Assembly (NCBI RefSeq): GCF_029873635.1
Contig: NC_080419.1
Coordinates: 66,360,823-66,424,822 of the forward strand
Origin: Malania oleifera
Lineage: Eukaryota > Streptophyta > Magnoliopsida > Santalales > Ximeniaceae
Direction: 5' to 3'
DNA length: 64,000 nt
Position numbers and translations under genes: made by a program. Shown one piece after another: positions 10,430 through 21,319 of the stretch (position 1 is the first letter of the stretch; every line of letters begins with the position of its first letter). The notes below the pieces were generated by a model. It was not told the origin of the DNA. It saw only the letters and a program-made list of their open reading frames with translations, and made no database searches.

Positions 10430-11393
10430 AGGAATGTGATCTGCATACTTTGGCAACATGACCAAGCTTGTCACACAATTGACAAATGACCCGATATTGG
10501 TTCCCATTGAAGTTAGGCCTCCAAGTCTGATTTAAGGAGATTGACAATAGTCCTTGAGTTTGTAAACCACTGGAAAAATTGTGGTTGCCACGATTTCTAT
10601 AGGAATTCTATTGGAGCTAATTGTTGTTGTTCCTTGGGTATCCATTATTGTTTCCTCCAAATCGAGACTATTTTGGAAGAGTATTGAAGGTGTCGTTTTT
10701 GCTTTTTTTGTTGTGATGCTTTTGTGAATATTGGGCAGTGATGTGAGAGTCTGTCTAGTGTAATTTCTTGAGACTCGTTTCATAGTCCATAAACTTTTCC
10801 ACTAATTCTTCAAAGGAGAATAGGTGATTCTCTTGCACGTAAGACAACTTTTAGTTCTTTATAATAATCGGTGAGACCATTGAGAGTATGTACTACTATT
10901 TTGCCATCACTCATATTGTGCCCAACACTAGCAAGATCATCAATAATGGTTTTAACAGTTTGCATGAATTCATAAATGTTTTTTTCCAGATTGACTAACC
11001 TTGGTGAGGGAATTAATTAGACTAACCATCCAAGTGTTAGATTTGTTGGCATAGGTAGTTTTGAGTTTGTGCCACGCTTCCTCAGCATTTTTGCATCGAG
11101 ATACAATTGGTCCTGCTAGTCCAATTATACCTGTTTGGATAAAAAAGAAGCAGTAGTCGGTCTTGAAGAATCCATATTTTGTACTTTGGATCATTAGTTG
11201 GTGGGCATGGATGAGTTCCATCTACAAATCCCATGAGATCATACCCAAGAAGAAGATTGGTCATCTGGGAGTTCCACATTGAATATTTTCCCTCGCTTGA
11301 AAGCTTGTGAGGAATAAGTGTGGATGTGTTGATTGAGACAACATGAATATTTTTGTCAGCAAATATAACTGTAGTTTCACTTGATCAAGCCAT
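10430..11393 (-). pseudogene. copia gag pseudogene
   Basis: Minus-strand capsid gene with start ATG at 11393-11391, followed at once by an in-frame TGA that probably replaces Trp. Landmarks are KYSMWNSQMTNLLLGYDLMG near 11250, KNAEEAWHKLKTTYANKS near 11060 (UBN2-type gag) and a CCHC zinc knuckle C-Q-L-C-D-K-L-G-H-V-A-K-V-C near 10490-10450. The knuckle is intact. Frameshifts separate the parts. The start was chosen because it directly follows the leader and primer site and aligns with the usual copia gag beginning. Confidence 0.82.
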
Positions 11394-11589
11394 AATTAAA
11401 AGAAATGGGAGAAGATAAACTAGTTAAATGTACTGGGTTGTGGAAATAATATATAGGATTATGGGAATCTGGAATTTAGTAATGGAAAATATGAAGGGCA
11501 GAATAGGGCAAATGGCTAGAAAAATAGATGAGAGCTTGGGGAGGGGACACAATTGCAGAAAGAAAAAAAAAAAAGAATTAATATTTAAT

Positions 11590-11737
11590 GTTAGTAGTGG
11601 AGTGGAAGATAAAAGAATTAATATATGATGTGGGTAGTGGAATGGAAGACAAAAGAAGTAATAATTAATGTGGGTAGTGGAGTGGAAGACAAAAAAGGTA
11701 ATATATATAATGTTGGTAATGGAGTGGAAGACAAGGA
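11590..11737. repeat. Tandem repeat, unit about 41 bp, about 3.6 copies
   Basis: Units of the type GTGGGTAGTGGAGTGGAAGA plus an A/T-rich spacer lie in the leader between primer site and gag of the minus-strand copia element. The spacers differ in length by a few bases. Confidence 0.85.
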
Positions 11738-12099
11738 TGTTAGGAGAGTGTCAGGGAGAAGAAGTTTTACGGCCGTTGGGATGGGATTTCGCCGGCAAGA
11801 AGAAATTTCATGACCGTCGGCTTAGAAGAAGATAAGTGAAGCTAATGAGGCCCTTTGATTTTTCAAAAACTCACCGACAGTGTTGGGCGGCAGCACGGAG
11901 GAGGGTACGTGAGCTGCGGGAAATTGGAGGGTTCGTGAGTTGTCAAAAATTGAGCTAAAGGCAGCAGCTGCTTTGCTGGAAATTGGTGTTTGGAGAAGAA
12001 GCGGCTGTTGGTAGAGGGAAAAAGTTGTTTCTTGGCGACAAGAATAAAAGCAGTAGAAGAAGAAATTGTTTTCCTTTCGTTGATTTTAGGAATCACCAG

Positions 12100-12111
12100 G
12101 CTTTGATACCA
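12100..12111 (-). other. Primer binding site of the minus-strand copia element
   Basis: The minus strand reads TGGTATCAAAGC, complementary (one mismatch) to initiator Met tRNA. It lies four bases inside the LTR edge (CTTCA on the minus strand). Confidence 0.8.
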
Positions 12112-12114
12112 TAA

Positions 12115-12460
12115 TGAAGAAATTAATCTGGTATTTTTATTACTTAATGATACAAGTTATACATTTCTTTTTATACATGTTCAGGAGTGAATGCATACAC
12201 AGTAAATGTAGCATAATTGGAGCCAAGACTAAAGGAGATAATTGAGACTTGATTGGAGAAGCAATTGATGGTTTGACTGGAGGAGCAACCATAGGTGTGG
12301 TAGGTGTCGACTTATCAGCCCCTACTATTCTTGCGCCCCGTTGCCATTACTTTGGAAAAATTCTCTCAATAGAGGATCGATGGAGAATAAGAAATTTAAG
12401 TTTGGATAGCAGAAGAATAATTTTGAAGGATTTAATTTTCTTGATCTAATTAATTTTATA
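12115..12460 (-). repeat. Probable 5' LTR of the minus-strand copia element
   Basis: The inner edge is set by the primer site; the LTR ends in TTCTTCA on the minus strand. The outer edge is not defined because no second LTR is present for comparison; the end at 12460 is a guess that includes a TATA-like CTATAAAATT at about 12453-12462 on the minus strand. Confidence 0.45.
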
Positions 12461-12469
12461 GTGTGAAGA

Positions 12470-14938
12470 GGCGATGGGAGGGAGGGAGATTTAAAGGGGT
12501 TTTTGGCTTGATGATCACTCGGTGACGTTGTGTAGAATGAAGGATAGAGTACGCTCCGTGTCTGTTAAAATTTTATTTAGTTCTTTTCTATATGTAAAAT
12601 TTTACTGATTTAGGGCTCGTCCGTCCCGCCACCCCCCGCCCCCAACCTTCTTATTTGCCCAACGTAAGTCATTATTGGCATGAGCCGTGATGACTAGGAT
12701 TGCATTTGTAAAAAAAAATTATGAAACCAAGAAAAAAACTAAAATAAAATTAAAACTATAATGCTAGCATTATTTTTTAACTGTCATATTCTAAAATTAA
12801 CTTCTAGTACTACAAAAATAATCTTATGGATGAACATGACAATTGAAAAAATGATGAAATTATTTAATCATTTATATTTCTATTAATTTTTTTTTTATAA
12901 ATTTATAAATATTTTTATTTTAATTATTTTTTTAAATTCACATAGTCCTTTTATTTTAATTTTATCAAGGTTGTGCATGAAATAATATATTTTTTTTAAA
13001 AATAAAATTTTCATATCAAAGTATTCTATCAACATGTTGCTAAAATAATAGAAAATTATAAATTAACTAATTTTTAAATTAATTTCGATCAACTGAAAAT
13101 CAAGAGCAAAATAAAAAACAAATAATATAAACAAACATGTTGTCATAATAAGTTTACTATACAAAAAAAGAAAAAAAGGCCGAAATGATTCCAAACAATT
13201 CTAAGGTTATATTTGGTTTGCAGAATATATATTATCAAGAATAAATTAGTTTTATTAGGTTAGTTACAATTAGTTATACAAGAAATCATGTTATTAGTAT
13301 AAAACAAATAACAATGGGAAACATTTTATTAGTATTACCAAATTTTATCATGAGGATCTATTCTTTTCTTATTATATGTTGAATGAAATGATTAGAAATA
13401 TATAAGGAATAACTGTTTATTCCAAAAATTTAAATTATATTTCATTTTATTTCGAGAAATACTATTCTACTAAATCAAACGAGCCGGAAGCTCTCGAATT
13501 TTGTATGTATGTGTGTATTTGACCAAGTACTAAGGCACTGCTTGTTGATAAGTGGTTGTCAAACTACATATGAATACTAAAAAAACATAAAAATAATTAA
13601 TTAAGAAATGAATTGAACAAACAACATTCAATTTCTTTTTTATTTATTCAGTTTTTGGTAATATATAGAATATGATGGTAAAAGCAAGTTGCGTGTTCAG
13701 TCCCTTTTATAAGAATATTAAGACCTTGTGAAGATCACTTCTATTATTTACAAAAATGTCACCTTATTCTTACAAATTTTAAATTTGTATAAGAAATTTA
13801 AAAAATAATTTTTTATTATTTTTTATGTTTTTTATACAAATCTTGAAAATATGAAAAAAAAAAAATAGTAGGAAGACATTTTGGTAATTATATAAAATTT
13901 TAAAATGAATTGTAAAAACTATTTTTTACAACTAAACAAACCTTAAATGTGCTTTTATGTTACTGATTTAGAATCAGCTACGTATTTGTTATGACTATTT
14001 TTTGTTTTTGGCTCACATTTAGAGTGCAGAGAATTCATTGTAAATATTATTATTATTAATTATTCAATGCCACTATCTTATTATCAAATGAATAAAGCCT
14101 AGTATTTATTATTAATTAGTTGTCTAGTTAATAGGTTTAAGGAACATTACACATGACACCTTAAAAATCACTACAAAAATAATTTTAAAAATTAAAATAT
14201 TACTTATTTTTTCTTACAAATTAATTAAATTTATATTTATTCTTGAAGTGCATCAATTTTTCTTTATTTGCAGGAGGCTAGAGATAATAGTAAAAGCAAA
14301 AATACTCAGTCTCTCGAATGAGAAAATTTGATTAATTCGTGTGCACGCACTAAGTTTAGGGCCAATTAGGCAATTATTTATTAAGACCTTAACTGATAAT
14401 TTTTAACTTACATTGAAACTAGACAATTTTCTTTTATTTGAAAGCTTGAATTTTACTGTTATCATTGTGTTGCTACACTGTTTTCATTTAACATCATCAA
14501 GAGATCCAGTGTAAGGGCATCACATATCCAAGTTTTAGATTTTGCTATGATTAATTTTTTATTTTTGATCTGCAAATAATAAATTTTATTGATAAAAAAT
14601 GGATATGTGCGGAAGCTCTAAGCATACCCAAGAGGATGGAAGCCTAAACCCCAATCAAAGAAACATCAAAAGCGATTACACTTTACTTGGGCATATCAGG
14701 GGCGCAAAGGCCAAAACAAGTTTAACTAGTAAAATCAAAACTTGTAAAGAATATTTAGCTTATCAGTTGACCGAACATACTCAATCAACCAATTTTTCTC
14801 ACTCCCTCAAAATACCACACCAAAATCATTCTATCACAATTCGTCAACGGAATGAAATGACTAACTGTCGACGGCCAAGCCTCCTGAATCTCTTCTTTCC
14901 TATCAAAATCAAACTCAATCATATAAAAATCATTATAT
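12470..14938. other. AT-rich region without recognisable genes
   Basis: About 2.5 kb of very AT-rich DNA with many homopolymer runs. No reading frame with recognisable protein motifs was found. The longest open frame reaching into it (14599-15006) has no family features and runs into the CACTA end. Possible contents are an old MITE (13205-13485) and a short stem formed by CACATATCCA at 14521-14530 with its inverse at 14600-14609. Confidence 0.7.
13205..13485. repeat. Possible MITE remnant
   Basis: A 281-bp segment with similar inverted ends: GGTTATATTTGGTTTG at the left and, on the opposite strand from the right, GGCTCGTTTGATTTAG. No clear target duplication was found, so this is a weak call. 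Confidence 0.25.
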
Positions 14939-15266
14939 CACTACAAAAAAATAAGGTTATTAGTGACGATTTAAAACTGTTACTAATAATACAAAACTAT
15001 CACTAATAAGTATTAGTGATGGTTCGATCGGTATTAGTGACAGTTTGAAATTAGTCGCCAGATCTGCGGTTACTAATACTTATTAGTAACAAATCCACAA
15101 ACTATCACTAATACTGCACTTTTAGTGATGGTTCTATGTCGTCACTAAAAGTCTAAGACCGTCACTATAAAATCAATAGGTTCTCGGCTCAAAATTCTCA
15201 CTAAAGCTCAAATATTAGTGACAGTTTAATAATTGTCACTAATATTCCGCTATTAGTGACGGTCAA
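14939..15266. mobile_element. CACTA-type DNA transposon end (outer part)
   Basis: Starts CACTACAAAAAAATAAG, the typical terminal inverted repeat of CACTA/EnSpm elements. It is followed by many direct and inverted copies of a subterminal motif of the type TTAGTGACGGTT or its inverse. The array continues at 28861 after the nested LTR N, as shown by the shared GTCAA duplication. The opposite transposon end and a transposase were not found. Confidence 0.7.
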
Positions 15267-15556
15267 TGTTAGCTTTGGTGTATTCCCAAGAGGGAGATGA
15301 ATTGGAATTTTAAAATCTTTTCCTAAGTTTAACTTAATCCAACAATCAGTATTACGCAAACCTAGGGTCTTTCTATATAATCGCAAGCCTAATCAAGTAC
15401 TCAACCAATAAACATAAAAATACAGGTGTAGAAAGTAAAAATCGAAAAATAAACTAACACCAGATATGTTATCTAGGTTCGGCCAATACTGTCTATGTCC
15501 TCGCCTTGACTTACCAACACAAGGATTACCACTGTAAGGCTCACTTAAACGGGTGG

Positions 15557-17536
15557 TGTAATGACCCTAAGAATAATGGTATTTAAATAATAAAGAGGGA
15601 GGAAAATGGAAATAAAAATAGAAGGAGGCACCAGACTTCGTCGACGAACACAGGGAGTTTTTAGGTAGTCTTAAATTCGTCGACGAGGAAGGAGGGTTTG
15701 TCAATGAAATTCCTTAAGGACTTGTCGACGAATCCAGCTCTATAAATTGCTAAAACTCAGATTTTTCACATAATTCCAGTGCAAGTCACCACTCTCTCTC
15801 TCTCTCTATAAAATGCACCCCTCTCCTTCTCTCTTCGATCCCGACCACATCTCTCGCTGGATCGACGATCTGAAGCCACCACGACGCTCCTGGCGAAGTT
15901 CTCTGCAAGTCTGCTGGAGCAGATCATAAGTGGAAGTGGTTTGAAATTCATCACAATTTCAGGGTAAGGTGTTTTATTCAGAATCTGCGTTCCCTACAGT
16001 TATAGGAAATGTAGTGTGTAAGAAAATACCAATGTTTTGTTCTGGGGGATGTCGCTTTCAAGGTGTTGAGTTGAGAACCCTACGGGTGTAGGGTTAGACT
16101 TCAATAAGGGCTTTTCAGAAGTTAGGTAAGGAAAATATGCTATGCTAGGAGATTTTACTTATATTATTAGAGATTTTATATGCATGTATACCAATTATTA
16201 TGCAGTTTTATAGAATAAGAGTATTAAAGAATGTGTGGCCTGAATAGATATTATCTGATGTAGAATCTTATGTAGTTTTTCTCAAAATATCATGTTATAT
16301 AGTATATACGAGCATATGTACATCTACAATTTTATTCATATCAGTATATATTCAGATATTTACACAGACAGATGTATATACATGTACACAGATGTTTACT
16401 CAGATCAGTATATACAGTATTTACAGAATGTCATGTTTTCCTAATGCAATAACACTCAGTTTATACAGACAGTTTATACAAACAGAATATATAGTTATAG
16501 CATCAAGATGCTACAGACATATTATTCAGATATTACAGTATTTACAGTACAGAATTATAATATTATGGTAATTTTGGAAACATGATAAAAACAGCAAAGA
16601 TAATTATAGTATACATATTTATATAGTATCAGATCCCTGATGAGATATTACAGATAGATACAGTCTATAGAGCACGCTACCGTTGCTATATACAGAATAG
16701 AGTGCAACCACATATCTTAGATAGTGTGTGGGTACCGTCAAACCATGCTTGGAGAGGATGGCACTCCCTAGTTGGGTTGAGGGGGTTGGTTTGCCGAGGT
16801 AGTAGTTCCAATTCCGTGCTTAGGAGTGGATGTAGTTTTGCCAGACTGAGATAGTGTAGAGTATAGTTACTTACCTGGAGGGCCGACCAGTGTTAAGTCC
16901 CACCTACAGGCCGCACAAACCTCTCATGAGGGTTCAAATCACGACATACAGATTTTCAGGGAAAAGCATAGTTATATATATATGTATACAGTTTTATAGC
17001 ATTTAATGTATATAGTATGATATTAGTTGTACGAAAGATAGAAAGTTTGAATGATACAGTTATATTTTAAGCTATGATTAACGTAAAATTTATTTATATT
17101 GACTTTCTAGCTTTACAGTTTCTGTTATTATCATTGATATGCAACTTGGTCGCCAAACACTAGTAATAGCATATTTCCACTTACTAAGCATCGACTCATC
17201 CCATCATTTTAACATTTTTCAGGTGAGCAGATCAAGCTCATGGTTAGAGAGTCCCTTGGTTGCTCTATACTTAGGGTAAGTTGGTACAGGGAGGTTTGAG
17301 TTTTGGGGAAGTGATACTAGTATATGTAAATATAATATGGAAAATTACTAGATTCTGGTATTGTAAGTATATTTGTGGTTATGTGATTTATGTTTTCCCG
17401 CCGCATAGGTGTGCCCACTATCTACAAAAATACTTCAGTGCCTATCTGAGGCCTGAGAGTCTATATTAGAGATATTTAAGTAATATATATATTGATATAA
17501 AAAAATGAAAAATGATATAATTTTGAGGTTGTTACA
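15557..17536 (+). repeat. 5' LTR of element B (1980 bp)
   Basis: TGTAATGACCC ... GGTTGTTACA. It matches the 3' LTR over its length but lacks about 130 bp of the palindrome array that the 3' LTR has. A TATAAAT box lies at 15741-15747 and a CT run at 15791-15807. Confidence 0.93.
15649..15735 (+). promoter_or_regulatory. Palindrome array and TATA box, 5' LTR of element B
   Basis: Four motifs of the type TTCGTCGACGAA (near 15650, 15678, 15700, 15723) lie directly before CTATAAATTGC (TATA at 15741-15747) and a CT-rich tract (15791-15807). This order resembles a plant core promoter with upstream binding sites and a pyrimidine-rich initiator region. Confidence 0.6.
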
Positions 17537-17539
17537 ATT

Positions 17540-17551
17540 TGGTATCAGAGC
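17540..17551 (+). other. Primer binding site, element B
   Basis: TGGTATCAGAGC lies three bases after the 5' LTR end and is an exact match to the usual plant initiator Met tRNA primer site. Confidence 0.92.
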
Positions 17552-18819
17552 CTAGGTTGCTAGGTTCTATAGACTCTAGAGTGCAGTGAGAAACAATACC
17601 AGAATATAGGAAAAAGGATTTGAGGTTTTGTTCTATGATCTGGATACAGGATTTCGTGGTGGTTTCTGTGTATTTCCTGGAGTGACGACTTCAGGAAAAC
17701 CATAGTAAACTATCAATGAGTCGTGTAGTTGGGTTACATGATTGGATTTTGGGATTAGGATCGGGAGGGATGATTAATAGAGGATTTGATGTTCTAGTTG
17801 AATAGAATAAGTTAGGTATATATGGAAAATAGGATTCTGAAAAGGTGTGTTGTGTGTTTGCAGGATGGACCTAGGGGGTAGTAGCACTCACGCTAATGGA
17901 GATAATGGAGCGGGTTCTTCTAACGCAGGCGACAAAGATTCAAATGCTGTGCTACGTAGTGTGGCTCTGCAAGTTATGGCTGAGATTGCTCGGAGCTCTA
18001 GGGAACAGGGGGGTCCATCGTTGTCTCAGGGATGTACTATATAAAAATATTTGAAGATGAACCCGCCAGGGTTTTCTGGAGCAGCTGACCCTGCAGTGGC
18101 GGAGAACTGGTTGCAAAAGGTAAAGAAGATTTTGACAGTACTTCACTGCATCGACGAGAAAAGAGTCCTATATGCCATGTATAGACTGACAGGGGAGGCC
18201 GAGAGATGGTGGGAAGCCACAAGGTTGTTGGAGGAGCAGAGGGCAATTCTAGTACCCCTGACCTGGGCTCGATTCAAGGACGTGTTCTTTGATAGATATT
18301 ATCCTGCCTCAGTCAGAGAGGCTTGGGTATAGGAGTTCCTGAGTTTGTCTTAAGGGCCATTGATAGTCCAGCAATACGCGGCAAAATTTATCAAGCTCTC
18401 ACATTTCTGCGCATATATCGTCCTCGATGAAGTAAAAACGCTAGAATGTTCGAGAGGAATTTGAGGCGAGATATTTATAGGCAGGTGGCGATACTGAGGA
18501 TCTAGGATTTTTCAGAGTTGGTTGAAAGGGCCATTATAGCAAAGGAGAGTCTGCCGAAAGAGACTGAGACACAGAGTCAGAAGAAGAGGACCGCACCCTC
18601 GAGCTTTTAGGCGGGTCCCAGCCAAGGCCCTTGAAGAGGAGGTAGATTTGGCAGAGGTCAGAGACCGATGGTAGAGTAGGGTGGATTTTAGGGTGGTCAG
18701 CCTCCCACCATTTGTACCATATGTGGATTGAGACACCTATATAAGTATCGGTTGGGAGAGACTGTTTGTTATCATTGCGGGAAGCCTCGCCATATGGCTC
18801 GATCATGCCGGATGCCGTT

Positions 18820-21223
18820 TGTTAGCCTTACAAGGCTTAAAATCTTGTTATCTTATTTTAATGCTAACAAACAAGTGGAATTTAACATATTTGAGAGTAA
18901 TGTTGTCTCAAGGCTCATATATGAGAAAGCAAGGTCAAAGTGCTCACAAGGATCAAATGAAGCTTAAAAGAGTCAAAGCATGGATTTAAAAATGATATAT
19001 TAAAACTTGAAGAATATGAGGACATGAATGATTTGTTGAAAGCCAGGGAATGTTAAAGCCAAAAGAGCCAAAGAAAAGCAAAGTGAGAAAGCCCAAAGAA
19101 TATTAAAGCTTGAAGACCAAGAAAGAGTCAAAGCAAGCATAAAGACTTGAGTGTTTAGAATGTCAAGTCTTAGAAGTCTTTATGTAAATACTTTAATGTT
19201 TAAATATCGTTTGGAATATTATGAAGCTCTTAAGTTAACTTCTTGGACCTAGATACCTTTTAAAATACTTGGAAAATATTTTTATAAGGTCAAAAATTAT
19301 TTTAAAAAGGTTAGAATCATTTTGGGAATGAAAAACACCAAAAAGAGTTTTTCCAAATGCTGTCAAACTTCAAAAGCAAAAAGAATGAGAATGATTTCAA
19401 GCATGGCATATAAAGTTTTTAGGAAATCCATTGTAAGTATTTCAAAGTTAAATATCGATTGAAATATGTTTTGAAGCTTTTCCAGGAGATTATGAGGACT
19501 TAACAACCTATTTAGGATTATTAAAACAAGTTTTGATTAAGAGAGTAAATCATTTTTTTTATGGAAAATGTTTTCAGCAGCTTTTTGTCTGTTCAGATGA
19601 CTAAACTCTCTGTTCAGATGACTGGAGTTGTAACTTTAGATGACTGAACTTCATGTTCAGATGTTTGAAGAATTACTTTAGACGTCTGAAGAATAAGCTC
19701 AGATGTCTAAAGATTTTCTGGGAAGAAATAGAAATAGGGAGTAGCTGTTCAGATGACTGAACCTGGACTTTGGTCATTGACTCTTCGGTCGTTTGAACCC
19801 TATCTTTGGTCATCTGACCCTGTGTCTAGTTCATTTTTTAAAGGGTCTCAGGAACTTTAGATGACTGAACTCGACTCTTCAGTCATCTGAACACTGTTCA
19901 ACGAGCAAAATTTTTAAAATTTAATATTTTAAATAATAATTGTTTGGGCTCCAAACTTTCTAAAAACTTGGAAAATTATCTAAGGAAACTTTAGCAACAA
20001 GGAAACAAGTTTGAAAGCCTATAAATACATGGTTTTGCAAATCAAAACATACCATGAATTGAAAATTTTGTTTTAGAAGATGAAAGCACTTTTGTTCTTC
20101 CAAAACTCTCTTGTTCACTCATTGCAAATTTCTTTTGCTGAGATATTCTGAAGTGCTAATCTTTCCTTCTCTGAATTCCTACTGCTAATCCTCATCTAAG
20201 AAGGATATTGGTGAATTCTACACTTAAGCTTCATTCTATTTCATATTGATATTTTACATTGAAGTATATAGTGCTGAACTTGTACTAACTTGCTCTTTGT
20301 GAGAGTATATTTGTATGCATATTATATATTGTTTCTTGTAGTTCTTTGACGTTCCAAGGATTGTTTGGATCATTGGCTAAGCAAGGGGATATTGCTTAGA
20401 GAGGCGGGCTCTGGCCTAAAGGAGTGACCAAACGAGGGGACATCGTTTGGAGAGGCGGGCTCTAGCCTAGTGAAGGAGTGTTTGAGCGTGGGGTATCGCT
20501 TGTAAAGGTTTTTTTCCACCCGAGAATGGAACAGGTTTAGTGAATCCTTTGATGGTTTGAGGATGTAGGCTGGGTATAATTCAAACCTCGTAAAAAGCTC
20601 TGTTTCACTTTCTCTTTCCCTATTCTTTATTTTCAGTGCATATTTAAATTGCGTAGATGGTTTAAATTTAAAAATCATATAAACTACGTATATTTGGAAA
20701 TCAAACAAACTTAAGGTTTAATTTTAATTTGGGTTGTGAAAACTGAAAGGTAGTACGTTAGTTGAACCATTCTTTGCAGAAATCATACAGGAGTACGTTA
20801 CTTGGTTAAACACCCAAAGATAAATTAACTAAGAGTTTATTTGAATTATGAATATTTGGAAAGAGTGATTGGATGATGCATTGAATATTGTATTGAAGGA
20901 ACAAATTCATATATATAGGGCTTGGTTCAAATTCATATTAACAACAGGGCTACACATAAGCTGAGAATTCTTATGATTGTTTGGTTTGATCATCGTGGTA
21001 AATTGATTGGTTTGGTTGAAAAGTTGATTACTTGTTTGGTTAATCAATAAGTGTTGTGGTTGAATATTGAATGTTTACTTAGTTCTTGTTTGATTAACAA
21101 AATAGATCAACAAGTAAAATAATTGGTTAAATATTAAAAGAAGTTAAGGACTTTAAAAAGAACTAAAAAGAAATTTTTAAAAGCCAATTCACCCCCCCTC
21201 TTGGGAATCTATTCCTAATTTCA
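18820..21223 (+). repeat. Solo LTR D of the gag-only SIRE-like copia family
   Basis: Begins TGTTAGCCTTACAAGGC and ends ACCCCCCCTCTTGGGAATCT then ATTCCTAATTTCA, like the LTRs of elements C and K. No internal sequence adjoins it. The presumed duplication is CCGTT (18815-18819) and CCATC (21224-21228), which differ at two positions, so TSD support is weak. Inside are TTCAGATGACTGAA-type motifs (19590-19905) and a TATA box in GCCTATAAATACATGG (about 20018-20034). Confidence 0.88.
19590..20034 (+). promoter_or_regulatory. Palindrome-like array and TATA box in LTR D
   Basis: About ten variants of TTCAGATGACTGAACT occur between 19590 and 19905, followed by CTATAAATACATGG near 20020. The same order is seen in the LTRs of elements C and K. 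Confidence 0.6.
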
Positions 21224-21319
21224 CCATCAAATTATGCACCAGCTCCCAGACCGTTTTGAGGTGGATATCCGGTGCCCTACAGAGGTTAGCATAGGAATAC
21301 TGCGCCAACGAGGCTCTAT

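Larger units (their letters stand above)
7882..10430 (-). pseudogene. copia pol pseudogene (protease, integrase, RT)
   Basis: Minus-strand polyprotein. Protease motif DSGASHH lies near 10350. It is followed by the GAG-pre-integrase zinc region (CHACLCNSSHKLPFG, about 9850) and the integrase core, with FMDVWDPTPLPSFDNFLYY near 9800 and a later C-terminal part with CACIFVGYL near 9240. The reverse transcriptase (about 8800-7882) has GCKWDYTIKRNPDGSIAHYK, LDVNNAFLQ, and YVDDIIFTG near 8110. The last copia block, IQDLLHR, occurs twice (see the direct repeat at 7882 and 7942). A run of T residues expanded inside the coding strand interrupts the frame at 10089-10110. The expected RNase H domain is absent. 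Confidence 0.88.
7882..12460 (-). mobile_element. Degenerate Ty1/copia element on the minus strand
   Basis: Read on the minus strand the order is LTR (from about 12460 to 12115), primer site (12111-12100), untranslated leader with tandem repeat, gag (11393 to about 10430), protease, integrase and reverse transcriptase, ending at about 7882. RNase H and the 3' LTR are absent; the RT runs straight into the MADS-box pseudogene. The protein layout suggests the Ale/Retrofit group, but this is uncertain. Many stops and frameshifts show it is dead. Confidence 0.85.
17865..21319 (+). pseudogene. gag pseudogene, element B, split by solo LTR D
   Basis: Starts at ATG 17865 (MDLGGSSTHANGD). Capsid landmarks are ENWLQKVKKIL near 18100, GEAERWWEA near 18195 and FFDRYYPASVREA near 18290. 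After stops near 18331 and 18350 and a frameshift near 18440, two zinc knuckles follow: C-T-I-C-G-L-R-H (18717-18740, partly decayed) and C-Y-H-C-G-K-P-R-H-M-A-R-S-C (18770-18811), where Gly before His is changed to Arg. Copia LTR D interrupts it at 18820-21223; gag then resumes with a proline-rich linker (NYAPAPRP) leading into protease. Confidence 0.88.

Noticed and set aside
12249-12449. Open frame of 66 codons next to the copia LTR
   Set aside because: Lies in the presumed LTR of the minus-strand copia element and shows no protein features.
14521-14609. 10-bp perfect stem (CACATATCCA and inverse) as a small RNA gene
   Set aside because: Loop of about 70 AT-rich bases and no other pairing; likely chance or remnant.
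14599-15006. Open frame of 135 codons
   Set aside because: No recognisable motif, composition like the AT-rich surroundings, and its 3' part runs into the CACTA terminal repeat.
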